Shown in pieces: positions 33,931-41,870 of a stretch of DNA of 64,000 nucleotides (the stretch's first letter is position 1; each line of letters opens with the position of its first letter). The notes beneath the pieces were generated by a model. It did not search any database. It was not told the origin of the DNA and was given only the letters and a program-made list of their open reading frames with translations. Both the position numbers and the translations under genes were made by a program. Source of the DNA: Clostridia bacterium (GTDB lineage: Bacteria; Bacillota; Clostridia; Oscillospirales; CAG-272); assembly GCA_017416185.1 (NCBI GenBank), contig JAFQDF010000026.1, forward strand, positions 1-64,000, read 5' to 3'.

Positions 33931-33986
33931 ATCCCCCACCAAGCAAAAAAGACACCATAAGGTGTCTTTTTTGCTTGGTGGGGGAT
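33931..33986. repeat. 26-bp perfect inverted repeat including the tRNA-Tyr 3' end
   Basis: Left arm 33931-33956 and right arm 33961-33986 are exact reverse complements around an ATAA loop. The inner part (GACACC/GGTGTC plus six T) is the tRNA operon terminator. The outer part duplicates the last 11 bases of tRNA-Tyr including CCA, in inverted orientation. To the left, CGAATCCAC (33915-33923) also matches the T-arm of this tRNA. The rest of 33761-33930 has no gene. Confidence 0.9.
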
Positions 33987-34060
33987 GGTGGATTCGGACC
34001 ACCGAAGTCAGTGACAACAGATTTACAGTCTGCCCCCTTTGGCCGCTCGGGAAATCCCCC
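33976..34060 (-). tRNA. tRNA-Tyr (GTA)
   Basis: 85 nt including an encoded CCA. Acceptor GGGGGAT pairs with ATCCCCC; anticodon loop ACTGTAAAT gives GTA; long variable arm (class II) as expected for bacterial tyrosine tRNA; T-loop TCCGAAT. It is the second gene of a two-tRNA transcript. Confidence 0.95.
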
Positions 34061-34093
34061 ATATTATTTAACCGCTTGTTCGAAAAAGTCGTT

Positions 34094-34169
34094 TGGAGCT
34101 GGTGGACGGACTCGAACCCCCGACCTGCTGATTACAAATCAGCTGCTCTACCAACTGAGCTACACCAGC
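34094..34169 (-). tRNA. tRNA-Thr (TGT)
   Basis: 76 nt with encoded CCA. Acceptor GCTGGTG/CACCAGC, D-arm GCTC/GAGC, anticodon arm GCTGA-TTTGTAA-TCAGC with anticodon TGT. The T-stem GGGGG/CCGTC has one G-G mismatch at positions 51 and 63; everything else is regular. Confidence 0.95.
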
Positions 34170-34239
34170 ATCTCGAACTTGCGACGGATGTTATTATAGC
34201 ACACTAATATTCGTTTGTCAACACTTTTTTATAATTTTT

Positions 34240-34728
34240 TCAATCTTTTTTTGAACGCTTGCCCGTTGACTTCTTATTTGCCTTTATAATATCCTTGAGC
34301 TCATTCATAAAGCTCTCGATATCCTTGAATTCACGATATACGGATGCAAAGCGAACATATGCAACGTCATCGAGTGTGCGAAGCTTCTCCATAACGAACT
34401 CGCCTATCTCGGTGGAGGTATAATCACTGCGCAGGGAGTTTTGCATCTCGGACTCGATCTCATCAGCTACGTTATCAAGCATCTCCTTGGTAACGTTATT
34501 ACGCTTATAGCACGCCTTGACCATACCCGCCATCATCTTGTTGCGATCGTATATCTCACGGCTACCGTCCTTCTTAACGATAAAGATCGGAATGGTGTCG
34601 ATGATCTCGTAAGTAGTAAAGCGCTTACCGCACTCAAGGCACTCTCTTCTTCTTCTGATACTGGAGTTTTCTGTAGGTCTGCTGTCGATTACCTTACTTT
34701 CGGTATGTCCGCAATTAGGGCATTTCAT
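34240..34728 (-). CDS. nrdR: transcriptional repressor NrdR
   Basis: 162 aa. N-terminal zinc ribbon MKCPNCGHTESKVIDSR...RRRECLECGKRFTTYE (two CxxC pairs) and a central ATP-cone (IFIVKKDGSREIYDRNKMMAGM). NrdR senses dATP/ATP and represses ribonucleotide reductase genes. ATG 34728 with GAGGTG 6 nt upstream is chosen over a GTG 9 nt earlier. The C-terminus has a lysine-rich tail (ANKKSTGKRSKKD). Monocistronic. Promoter at 34757-34785. Confidence 0.96.
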   Translation of the reverse strand: MKCPNCGHTESKVIDSRPTENSSIRRRRECLECGKRFTTYEIIDTIPIFIVKKDGSREIYDRNKMMAGMVKACYKRNNVTKEMLDNVADEIESEMQNSLRSDYTSTEIGEFVMEKLRTLDDVAYVRFASVYREFKDIESFMNELKDIIKANKKSTGKRSKKD

Positions 34729-34756
34729 AACTGTCACCTCAAATAAAAGATGTTAT

Positions 34757-34785
34757 ATATTAGCATATATTTTCCGATTTGTCAA
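34757..34785 (-). promoter_or_regulatory. sigma-A promoter of nrdR
   Basis: TTGACA (34780-34785), 17 bp, TAATAT (34757-34762), minus strand. Confidence 0.7.
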
Positions 34786-34791
34786 ATATAG

Positions 34792-34820
34792 TTGTAAAAT
34801 ACTTCATTTGATGGTATAAT
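34792..34820 (+). promoter_or_regulatory. sigma-A promoter of the YgjV-MBL operon
   Basis: TTGTAA (34792-34797), 17 bp, extended TGGTATAAT with TATAAT at 34815-34820; divergent from nrdR. Confidence 0.7.
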
Positions 34821-34896
34821 AAATCTGATAAAGCAAATTTGTTCCGATTGAAAAAGTGAGTAAATTCTGTATTGATTAATACTGAAAGGAGCATAT

Positions 34897-35430
34897 ATGA
34901 AGCCTATTGAAATTATCGCCCAAGCATTCGGCATCGTTGGTATGGTCATTATCATCTCTTCCTTCCAGGCAAAGAAAAACAAGTGGTTCTTCACCCTGCA
35001 GGGTGTAGGCAGCTTTATGTTTTTCATCAACTTCCTGCTTATCGGCGCCTATGCGGGAGCCCTGTTCAATCTGACGAATCTTGTAAGAGGACTTCTCTTC
35101 TCAAAGAACACAAAGAAAGCGTGGAAGTTAGCATTAACCGAAATTCTTTATGCCGGATGTTTCGGCTTTTCCCTTATCTTTATTTGGGGAGATGCGTGGC
35201 AGATATTCCTCTCCGCCCTTCCCTGTGTTGCGTTACTTATAATGAGTGTAATTATGTGGAAGGGCAACGGCAAGGTCATAAGAATATCACAGGTATCCTT
35301 TATGTCCCCTGCCTGGATAGTACACAACATATTTAACTTCACCTTGGGAGGTCTTCTCTGCGAGAGCTTCAATATGGTCTCCTCGGTGATAGCACTTATC
35401 CGTTACAGAAAAGAGGGTTTTGACAAATAA
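34897..35430 (+). CDS. YgjV-family inner membrane protein
   Basis: 177 aa with about five or six membrane helices. The start PIEIIAQAFGIVGMVIIISSFQAKKNKWFFTLQGVGS and the late SPAWIVHNIFNFTLGGLLCE...VSSVIALIRY match the YgjV (Imp-YgjV) family of small membrane proteins of unknown function. Its stop codon overlaps the start of the next gene by one base, so it is translated with the MBL hydrolase. Confidence 0.82.
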   Translation: MKPIEIIAQAFGIVGMVIIISSFQAKKNKWFFTLQGVGSFMFFINFLLIGAYAGALFNLTNLVRGLLFSKNTKKAWKLALTEILYAGCFGFSLIFIWGDAWQIFLSALPCVALLIMSVIMWKGNGKVIRISQVSFMSPAWIVHNIFNFTLGGLLCESFNMVSSVIALIRYRKEGFDK

Positions 35431-36308
35431 TGTACGAGCTTATTCAATTAACAGACAAAAGCTATTATATACAAAGCCCCGCCAAAATAGGCATATACAA
35501 AACAAGCGAAACCGAGGTCATCCTTATAGACTCGGGCAATGACAAGGATGCAGGCAGAAAGATAAGACAGCTTCTCGATGCAAACGCTTGGACCCTTAAG
35601 GCAATATACAACACCCACTCTAATGCTGATCATATAGGCGGAAATAAGTTTTTGCAGGACAGATATAACTGCAGGATCTACGCTTCGGGGATAGAATGTG
35701 ATTTTACCAATCATCCCGTCCTTGAAGGAGCTTTCCTCTACGGGGGATATCCACCTAAGGACTTAGCTCACAAGTTTATATTGGCACAGGAAAGCAAGGC
35801 TGAGTCCTTGACCGAGGCAGTTCTGCCTGAGGGCTTTGAAATAATCCCTCTGCCCGGACATTTCTTTGATATGGTGGGGTTCAGAACACCCGATGATATT
35901 CTTTTTCTTGCAGATTGTCTGTCAAGCAAGGAAACTCTTGATAAATACGTAATAGGCTTTATATATGATGTAAGAGCTTATCTTGATACCCTCGAAAGAG
36001 TAAAGGAAATGAAAGCAAGGCTCTTCGTCCCGTCTCACGCAGAACCCACCGAGGATATATCAGAGCTTGCGCAGTATAACATCGACAAGGTAAACTCAAT
36101 AGCGGATAAGATAGTTAAGCTATGCTCTGAGCCCGTCGGCTTTGACCGACTCCTGCAAAAGCTGTTCTGTGAATACAACCTCACTATGACCGCCCAACAG
36201 CACGCTCTTGTGGGTTCAACGGTGAAATCATACCTTACATATCTGTGTAACGAAAACAGACTTAATATGATAATTGACGATAATATAATGAAATGGCACC
36301 GTGCATAA
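35430..36308 (+). CDS. metallo-beta-lactamase fold hydrolase
   Basis: 292 aa. The metal motif is NTHSNADHIGGN, a HxNxDH form of HxHxDH (His-to-Asn at the second position), followed by PLPGHFFDMVGF, LFLADCL and VPSHAEP. Glyoxalase II and lactonase-type relatives hydrolyse thioesters or lactones. The N-terminal half reads IQLTDKSYYIQSPAKIGIYKTSETEVILIDSG, as in the family. The Asn substitution is found in some members, so activity is likely but the substrate is unknown. Its last codons lie in a terminator hairpin. Confidence 0.88.
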   Translation: MYELIQLTDKSYYIQSPAKIGIYKTSETEVILIDSGNDKDAGRKIRQLLDANAWTLKAIYNTHSNADHIGGNKFLQDRYNCRIYASGIECDFTNHPVLEGAFLYGGYPPKDLAHKFILAQESKAESLTEAVLPEGFEIIPLPGHFFDMVGFRTPDDILFLADCLSSKETLDKYVIGFIYDVRAYLDTLERVKEMKARLFVPSHAEPTEDISELAQYNIDKVNSIADKIVKLCSEPVGFDRLLQKLFCEYNLTMTAQQHALVGSTVKSYLTYLCNENRLNMIIDDNIMKWHRA

Positions 36309-36324
36309 ATACGGTGCCATTTTC
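36293..36324 (+). terminator. terminator overlapping the end of the MBL gene
   Basis: ATGGCACCGT / ACGGTGCCAT with an 8-nt loop that contains the TAA stop codon (36306-36308), then TTTTC. Confidence 0.75.
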
Positions 36325-36407
36325 ATATACTGTAAAGCATTGTGAACTTTGTTATGTTAATAACGAAGATTTTTCACATTTTGTAAGTATATTTTGCACA
36401 AAAAGTA

Positions 36408-36436
36408 TTGACATTTACGCAGTTTTCTTGTATAAT
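36408..36436 (+). promoter_or_regulatory. sigma-A promoter of the DUF1874-like gene
   Basis: Consensus TTGACA (36408-36413), 17 bp, TATAAT (36431-36436). Confidence 0.85.
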
Positions 36437-36482
36437 ATCATCACAACAAATCTTACAAAAATAACCAAAAGGAGGTTGTAAC

Positions 36483-36863
36483 ATGAGTAATTCAAATCAT
36501 CTGCCCCTGTTGCTGTTAGACAACTCAGGGATGATCACCGCTATGAACGAAGGGGAGTTCAAGTGTACTAATCTGACGTTTGACGAAGCTAAGCACATCA
36601 TCGAGGTCTACGACGAAGCCGACGTTCTCCAGTGCTTCAACAACAAAGACATTGAGACCGTGATATACGATTATCTCGGGGTGACCAAGCGGGATTTCCC
36701 TCACAAGCGTATACGCAATATGCGTCCCGGACAGGATGCCATAGTATTCAAATTACTTATAACGCCCTCCGAGACCCAGCCGATAATCGAAACAGAGGGT
36801 GTACAGGCAAGAAAGATACAGAATATCTACGTATACTGCCAATATCTGTCCAGAATAACCTAA
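36483..36863 (+). CDS. DUF1874 (STIV-B116/AcrIII-1/Crn2-like) protein
   Basis: 126 aa, monocistronic, with a strong promoter and GGAGG site. The pattern fits DUF1874: a first strand LLLLDNSGMITAMNEGEF, LTFDEAKHII, then DIETVIYDYLGV and RPGQDAIVFKL. That family includes virus B116, YddF of ICEBs1, and the ring nuclease AcrIII-1/Crn2, which degrades cyclic tetra-adenylate. As I recall the AcrIII-1 active site (Ser11, His47, Arg85, Glu88), Ser15 is kept here but the histidine position is Asn54 and the arginine position Thr94, so catalysis is doubtful; ligand binding could remain. No type III CRISPR locus is in the window. Family membership by pattern only. Confidence 0.65.
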   Translation: MSNSNHLPLLLLDNSGMITAMNEGEFKCTNLTFDEAKHIIEVYDEADVLQCFNNKDIETVIYDYLGVTKRDFPHKRIRNMRPGQDAIVFKLLITPSETQPIIETEGVQARKIQNIYVYCQYLSRIT

Positions 36864-36875
36864 AATACATAATTT

Positions 36876-37307
36876 GAGAGGTGCTGTGAAGCACCTCTCA
36901 GCGTGTCGATAGGTTTATCGACACGCTGAGAGACTTCGAAAAAGGAAGGTAGGTTTTCGTGAAAAGGGTCCGTAGTTCTCGTTGACACCAACAATTCCTT
37001 CAGCGCTCCTAAAGTCGCTTGAACTCATTGGGTGTCTGCCGTCCTCGCAGATACGTTTCATCCGCCACTGGCGGCACGTATCTGTTCGGCGTACTAAGTA
37101 CGGTAGTGACCCTTTTCGCGGAAAAGTGTGAAAAAGTGGCGGAAACTCGATGTTTTCGCCACTTTTGAATACTTATCAACTGTATTGGGTGATATAGTTT
37201 AATATAAATATTTGCTCGTTGATTGGAGCAATTTTCTTTATAATAATTTATTTTCACACGTCCGACCGACTTTTTCGACAGTCTGAGAGGTGCTTCACAG
37301 CACCTCT
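36876..37307. repeat. inverted-repeat element with nested hairpins
   Basis: The 26-bp left end (36876-36901) and the right end (37283-37307) are reverse complements in 25 positions. Each end also folds on itself (AGAGGTGCT / AGCACCTCT). Inside are a perfect 17-bp stem (36895-36911 with 36916-36932) and further palindromes around CCGCCACTGGCGG (37070). The gap between the DUF1874 and LURP genes holds no convincing ORF. It may be a non-autonomous mobile element or a structured RNA. Confidence 0.75.
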
Positions 37308-37780
37308 TAATTATTTCTTGAACATTTTTCGGCATCTATCGCCAACACCAGCATAAGAGCATTCAATGCATCGTCAGGATCATTCACATCAATAGAATAG
37401 GTATCGGTCCAGTTCCATATTTCCTTTGAAACCGAAGCCACTTCGTTTCCGTTCGAGGAGTACACGCAGTAGTCCCATTCCATAAAGCTGCCCTCAACAT
37501 ACCAGCCGTTAAAATCAATGTTGTACTTTGGCTTAAAGAAGGTAAACTCCTTTGATATACAGCCTAAATAACTGTCTCCGCGGTATATCTCGAACTTGGG
37601 CATAAAGGTAAATATCCTCTGTCTGACCTCGCCAACCTCGTTTCCCGCGGCATCAAATATCTTAAAGCAATGACCCCAGGAAAGCTGACCCTTGACGGTA
37701 AAAACGGTATTTCCCGATCCGTCGTAAATATCATAGCTGTCAAACCAGGAGAACATACGCTGTTTGAATAAAAGCTTCAT
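37307..37780 (-). CDS. LURP-one-related (DUF567/LOR) family protein
   Basis: 157 aa. The beta-barrel pattern of LURP-one/scramblase-like proteins is seen: MKLLFKQRMFSWFDSYDIYDGSGNTVFTVKGQLSWGH, IFDAAGNEVGEVRQ, FEIYRGD and a C-terminal hydrophobic helix (ALNALMLVLAID). Bacterial function unknown, perhaps membrane-associated. ATG 37780 follows AAGGAGG and overlaps the TPR gene stop by one base (TAATG). Its stop codon touches the right end of the inverted-repeat element. Confidence 0.85.
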   Translation of the reverse strand: MKLLFKQRMFSWFDSYDIYDGSGNTVFTVKGQLSWGHCFKIFDAAGNEVGEVRQRIFTFMPKFEIYRGDSYLGCISKEFTFFKPKYNIDFNGWYVEGSFMEWDYCVYSSNGNEVASVSKEIWNWTDTYSIDVNDPDDALNALMLVLAIDAEKCSRNN

Positions 37781-38613
37781 TATTCTTCCTCCTTGCTCCA
37801 TTCCTCCTCGGAAAGAGAGGAATATCTTTTTATCGTGTTCTTAAGAGCCTCGGCATCCTCGCCTGCGGCAACCGCCATATGAAAATATTTATCCGCTTCG
37901 GCTTTATTTTCCTGCTTATTGTATATTATAGAAAGCATAGAGAGTGCCTGTCTCATCTTGGGCTCATAGGAAAGAGCCTTGTTTTCCTGCTCTATTGCCT
38001 CGTCAAATCGGTACTGATTGAAGCGTATACGGGCTATGTTATGATATGCCTGAGCCTCTGCGGGGTCAAGGCGTATCGACTGACGAAAGCTCTGCTCTGC
38101 TTTATCGTAATCTCCCGCATTCATATGGATATAACCGAGATTATTGTATACGGTAGCATTCTCTGCTCCGTTCTTGATGATAACCTCATACGCTGACACG
38201 GCCTCCTCGTAAAGACCCATATCGGTGAATATTATTCCGAGGAAAAGGTATACTGCATAGCCGTCATCGGTGGTTTGACACTTGGAGCATAGCTTGATAA
38301 GCTTTTTTGCCGCCTTGTCAAGAGCATCCTCATTATAGAGACGAAGCGCTGACAAAAGCTGCTTACGGTTCTTTGCATTCCAAGCGAAGGCGTTTTTTAT
38401 CTGCTCTGCATATTGAGCTTCATAGAACGCCAATGCTTTTCTGCCTCTCGGGGTATTCATACGAATCATAGATATGATCGCACCGCATATAACTATGATC
38501 GCTCTGGGTAAGGTTTCTACGGTTGAAGCACCAGTATATATGCCGTACACGGTAAATCCCACAGATGCCAATATCAGCAGTATAAGTATAACGGTAACAA
38601 TTTTCTTTACCAT
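37780..38613 (-). CDS. membrane-anchored TPR protein
   Basis: 277 aa. Two N-terminal hydrophobic segments (about residues 5-25 and 37-50) are followed by a cytoplasmic helical region with at least three TPR units (YAVYLFLGIIFTDMGLYEEAVSAYEVII, ATVYNNLGYIHMNAGDYDKAEQSF, AQAYHNIARIRFNQYRFDEAIEQ). TPRs mediate protein contact; partner unknown. It is 2 bp after the lipase-like gene, in an operon that begins at the Gfo/Idh/MocA gene. Confidence 0.87.
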   Translation of the reverse strand: MVKKIVTVILILLILASVGFTVYGIYTGASTVETLPRAIIVICGAIISMIRMNTPRGRKALAFYEAQYAEQIKNAFAWNAKNRKQLLSALRLYNEDALDKAAKKLIKLCSKCQTTDDGYAVYLFLGIIFTDMGLYEEAVSAYEVIIKNGAENATVYNNLGYIHMNAGDYDKAEQSFRQSIRLDPAEAQAYHNIARIRFNQYRFDEAIEQENKALSYEPKMRQALSMLSIIYNKQENKAEADKYFHMAVAAGEDAEALKNTIKRYSSLSEEEWSKEEE

Positions 38614-38615
38614 AT

Positions 38616-39920
38616 TTAAAATCCTCTTTTCTTTAAGTCAGAAACAAGCTCAACGTAAAACTCTCTTACGTCAAAGCCGTGGATGTTCTCGCGATTAAGG
38701 TCTATCATATCTCCGTGGGATATTCCTCTGTCACCGTCGTGGGTAATAAGTGTATAGTCGTCTCCCCACTTAAAGGAATCCTCGCTTACAAGTCCGTCGT
38801 TTTTACCGTCGAAAAATTTGACGAGATGATAGGAATAATTCAAGGGGAACTGACCGCTTGAAGCCTTGTTCAGAACCGAGCCGACACTCCTTGTATATAT
38901 TCCCTCGGGCATAGGCAAAGCCTTATCGAGAGCCTTGCAGTTGTCTGCTCTCAGATCATTTACCGCCGCCATAAAGTCGGGAGTACTGTCACCCAGCTTT
39001 TTTGCTGCGGAATTGTACGTATCGGCAACCTTGTTCTGTACCGACTCGGGCAGCTTATCGAGAAGAAAATCAGCAAACCCGCAGCCTCGGTGCGGGGTGT
39101 TTATTGTGGTAAGGGATGCAACGTACTCAGCAACACCGAAATGCTCTATGGCATAACGGCAGTCAAGTCCGCCTTTGGAATGCGCAATTATATTTAGCTT
39201 ACCGCAGCCTGTTTCGTCAACTACGGTTTTTATGCGCTCTGCAAGCTCACGTGCGCTGTCCTCTATAGACAGTGCCGACTGATGCTCACCGTAGTAGATC
39301 TTCGCTCCGTTCGTTTCAAGCTCGGAGGGAATCCTTCCCCAGTAGTTAAAGAGCTTTGTATCACGGAAAAATACTCCGTGTACCATAAGTAAGGGGTACT
39401 TAGTCTTACATATCTGCTCATTTTTACGCTTGAGATTGAGCTGATACTTGTCGGTCTCAAGCCGTACCTCTCTCAAAGTGGTTACGATAATATTATGAAG
39501 CGCAAAGAGATGTGCTACGGGTATCATGCCTACAAGAGCACCTATGACCCGCTTTTTGATACCAAGCTGCCCTGAGGTACAGTATACTGAAATGATACCG
39601 TTCCAGAAGAGTATCAAATGACAGAAATAGCTGACCAGAACGCTGAAAATAAGCGTTTTCCACTTCCAATCAAGAAGGAATATACCAAGGATATGATATA
39701 CGCCCGATACTATCACCGACACCGAGAATATTACAAGACACCACGCACCGTGGTTACAAAGCTTAAGCCTGAATCCGGGAATACGCCGTGAGGTAAATCC
39801 GGTAAATATATTCACTGCAAAAAGTACAGGTAAAACTGCAAGAAGCCACAAGGGCTCAGATTGCAAGAGTATAAAGCTGTTGCTGCAAAAAACAAATATC
39901 AGTAAAAACAATATGGTCAT
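38616..39920 (-). CDS. alpha/beta hydrolase (lipase-like) with membrane N-terminus
   Basis: 434 aa. Four or five membrane helices (to about residue 150) precede an alpha/beta hydrolase: LLMVHGVFFRD (oxyanion strand), LNIIAHSKGGLDCRYAIEHFG with the nucleophile Ser in AHSKG (about residue 248), TTINTPHRG, and late Asp/His candidates in FDGKNDGLVSEDSF and SHGDMIDL. This resembles triacylglycerol lipase or esterase families with a GxSxG elbow in which the first G is Ala. Probably hydrolyses esters at or near the membrane. No strong ribosome site at ATG 39920. Confidence 0.85.
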   Translation of the reverse strand: MTILFLLIFVFCSNSFILLQSEPLWLLAVLPVLFAVNIFTGFTSRRIPGFRLKLCNHGAWCLVIFSVSVIVSGVYHILGIFLLDWKWKTLIFSVLVSYFCHLILFWNGIISVYCTSGQLGIKKRVIGALVGMIPVAHLFALHNIIVTTLREVRLETDKYQLNLKRKNEQICKTKYPLLMVHGVFFRDTKLFNYWGRIPSELETNGAKIYYGEHQSALSIEDSARELAERIKTVVDETGCGKLNIIAHSKGGLDCRYAIEHFGVAEYVASLTTINTPHRGCGFADFLLDKLPESVQNKVADTYNSAAKKLGDSTPDFMAAVNDLRADNCKALDKALPMPEGIYTRSVGSVLNKASSGQFPLNYSYHLVKFFDGKNDGLVSEDSFKWGDDYTLITHDGDRGISHGDMIDLNRENIHGFDVREFYVELVSDLKKRGF

Positions 39921-39928
39921 TTTTTAAT

Positions 39929-40525
39929 TTATTCCTTTATTTGATTCGTACTGTAGACCTTCATACCCAAGCCGTAATCGGTTATGAGAATGTTCTTTGG
40001 CATACGGAAAAACTTATAGGTCACGTACATATCTCCCGCCGCTCCCGAAATGTTGGATATCTGAATCCAATATACTATCCAGAACCATTCGTATGGGACG
40101 AATAAGTTTATTATTCCGACAACCACGCCCCATACAACGACGGGAGCAAGGGCGATAAATATATAACTGCGCTTATCGTAATAATCCTTGCTGCCGGCAA
40201 ATGCATACAGTCCCGTAAAGCCGTAGCTTATCTTTTTGGTTCCGCACATCTTCATAGCGATACCGTGGACGGCTTCGTGCAGAATTATATAGAGTATGCT
40301 TGATGCCATAAGCACCGCAAAACGCAATATATACATCCCGATACCTTCATCCATAGAAAATATACTCCATATCGGAATGTAAAAATGAGTGGGAACTGCC
40401 ATTACGAAAGCTATTATAAGGGCAAATATATTGATAAAAAGAGAGAGCTTTTTATCCCTCTTCAGATCAAGGGAATATATCTCACTGTACCCTTCGGGTA
40501 GTGTGCTGTAGGATGTTAATTTCAT
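39929..40525 (-). CDS. DUF3267 membrane metalloprotease-like protein
   Basis: 198 aa with about four membrane helices. The zinc motif HEAVHG (HExxH) lies in ILYIILHEAVHGIAMKMCG (about residue 88), and a second-half APVVVWGVVVG helix follows, as in DUF3267 (putative zincin related to S2P-type proteases). Substrate unknown. It starts 3 bp after the Gfo/Idh/MocA stop codon. Confidence 0.88.
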   Translation of the reverse strand: MKLTSYSTLPEGYSEIYSLDLKRDKKLSLFINIFALIIAFVMAVPTHFYIPIWSIFSMDEGIGMYILRFAVLMASSILYIILHEAVHGIAMKMCGTKKISYGFTGLYAFAGSKDYYDKRSYIFIALAPVVVWGVVVGIINLFVPYEWFWIVYWIQISNISGAAGDMYVTYKFFRMPKNILITDYGLGMKVYSTNQIKE

Positions 40526-40528
40526 AGT

Positions 40529-41806
40529 CTATTTGTTTTCAACCTCATCGTAATACTTTTCAAAATCTATCACGGTACCATTCTTGCGGGCGTCCTCGAT
40601 AGCAAAGGTGATAACATGATTATAGTAGGACTCACGGATGGTGGGGATAGACTTACCCTCGTAGCAGCCGTTGAGCTCTTCGTATATAGCCTGAACTATA
40701 CCGTCGTCTCCGCCACCGTGAGCACCTGTGATACCGCCCTTGGCATTGTATTCGATTACATAGTCCTTCTTCGTGATAAAGTCGTAGTGATTGATTATGG
40801 TGTCACCCTCGGTGGCAAAGCGAAGCTCGCCCTTGGTACCCATAATATGCATATGACGACCGCCCTTGTTAAATGCGTTCATGGTAAAGGTAACTGTGAT
40901 ATCATCCTCAAAGAGCATATTTACCGTCTGATGGTCAACAACATCGTTGTCGCACTTGAACACGCAGACACCGTACTGTGTCTCACGCAGTGCTTTTTCT
41001 ACGTGCTCGTCCTCACATTCAAACACTCCCGAAGCGGTCGAGCGCATCCAATAGCTGTTGTCGGGCATATAGAGATTAACGGCATTGTAGGGGCAGGTAT
41101 CGCCTATGGGACAAGTTCCCTCGATACAACGGTAGGGTGAACCCTCGGGGGCGTTTTTCTTGGTGAAATATGTAAGTGCACCGTAGGACTGAACGCTCTT
41201 GCACTTCTTATCTATGAGCCACTGGATAATGTCGATATCGTGACAGGACTTTTGCACAAGCATATCTGCGGACTTCTTTACATTACCCCAGTTGCCTCTA
41301 ACATAGCTGTGGGTCTGGTGAACATCGCCAACACCCTCCTCGTGGTTGATGGACATAACGTCACCTATAAGCCCGTCGTCGATAAGATCCTTTACCTTCT
41401 TGAAAAGACCGGTATAGCGAAGCACGGTACAGAGGATGACCTTGACACCCTTCTTTTCTGCCGCCTCGGTGATCATCTTACACTCTTCAAGAGTGGAAGC
41501 GATAGGCTTCTCTAACATCAGGTGATAACCAAGCTCGATAGCCTTCATGGCAGGTCCGAGACGGAGTCTGTCCATGGTGGTGATCATACACAGGTCTGCG
41601 ATCTTGCCCTGAGCCAACAGATCCTCCCAGGTCTCAAAGCACATCTCGTCGGGGATCTTGTGCTTACGCTGGATAAACTCACGCTTGTTATATACAGGCT
41701 CGGCTACCGCCACCACCTGATACTGCTCGGGGATCTTGCGCATTATTCCGGTATAGGTCTGGGCACGGTTACCGCCGCCTATAACTGCTACTGTGATCTT
41801 CTTCAT
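40529..41806 (-). CDS. Gfo/Idh/MocA family oxidoreductase
   Basis: 425 aa NAD(P)-dependent dehydrogenase of sugars or sugar-like compounds. Rossmann start VAVIGGGNRAQTYTGIMRKIP, the EKPIAST motif with catalytic Lys (about residues 95-101) and SCHDIDIIQWLI (His of the active site) are present. A cysteine cluster (CIEGTCPIGDTCPY, about 227-240) is seen in a subgroup of the family. First gene of a run with DUF3267, lipase-like, TPR and LURP genes; what links them is unclear. Confidence 0.93.
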   Translation of the reverse strand: MKKITVAVIGGGNRAQTYTGIMRKIPEQYQVVAVAEPVYNKREFIQRKHKIPDEMCFETWEDLLAQGKIADLCMITTMDRLRLGPAMKAIELGYHLMLEKPIASTLEECKMITEAAEKKGVKVILCTVLRYTGLFKKVKDLIDDGLIGDVMSINHEEGVGDVHQTHSYVRGNWGNVKKSADMLVQKSCHDIDIIQWLIDKKCKSVQSYGALTYFTKKNAPEGSPYRCIEGTCPIGDTCPYNAVNLYMPDNSYWMRSTASGVFECEDEHVEKALRETQYGVCVFKCDNDVVDHQTVNMLFEDDITVTFTMNAFNKGGRHMHIMGTKGELRFATEGDTIINHYDFITKKDYVIEYNAKGGITGAHGGGDDGIVQAIYEELNGCYEGKSIPTIRESYYNHVITFAIEDARKNGTVIDFEKYYDEVENK

Positions 41807-41836
41807 AACAACCTCACAATAAATATCGTTAATTTG

Positions 41837-41865
41837 ATTATATAGGAATTCTTTTGGGTTGTCAA
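41837..41865 (-). promoter_or_regulatory. sigma-A promoter of the Gfo/Idh/MocA operon
   Basis: TTGACA (41860-41865), 17 bp, TATAAT (41837-41842), minus strand. Confidence 0.8.
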
Positions 41866-41870
41866 GGAAA

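Noticed and set aside
36864..37306. Insertion sequence with transposase
   Set aside because: Inverted ends exist but no transposase frame; at most a non-autonomous element.
37009..37335. 108-codon minus-strand frame inside the inverted-repeat element
   Set aside because: It is made of palindromic non-coding sequence, has biased composition and would start inside the LURP gene.
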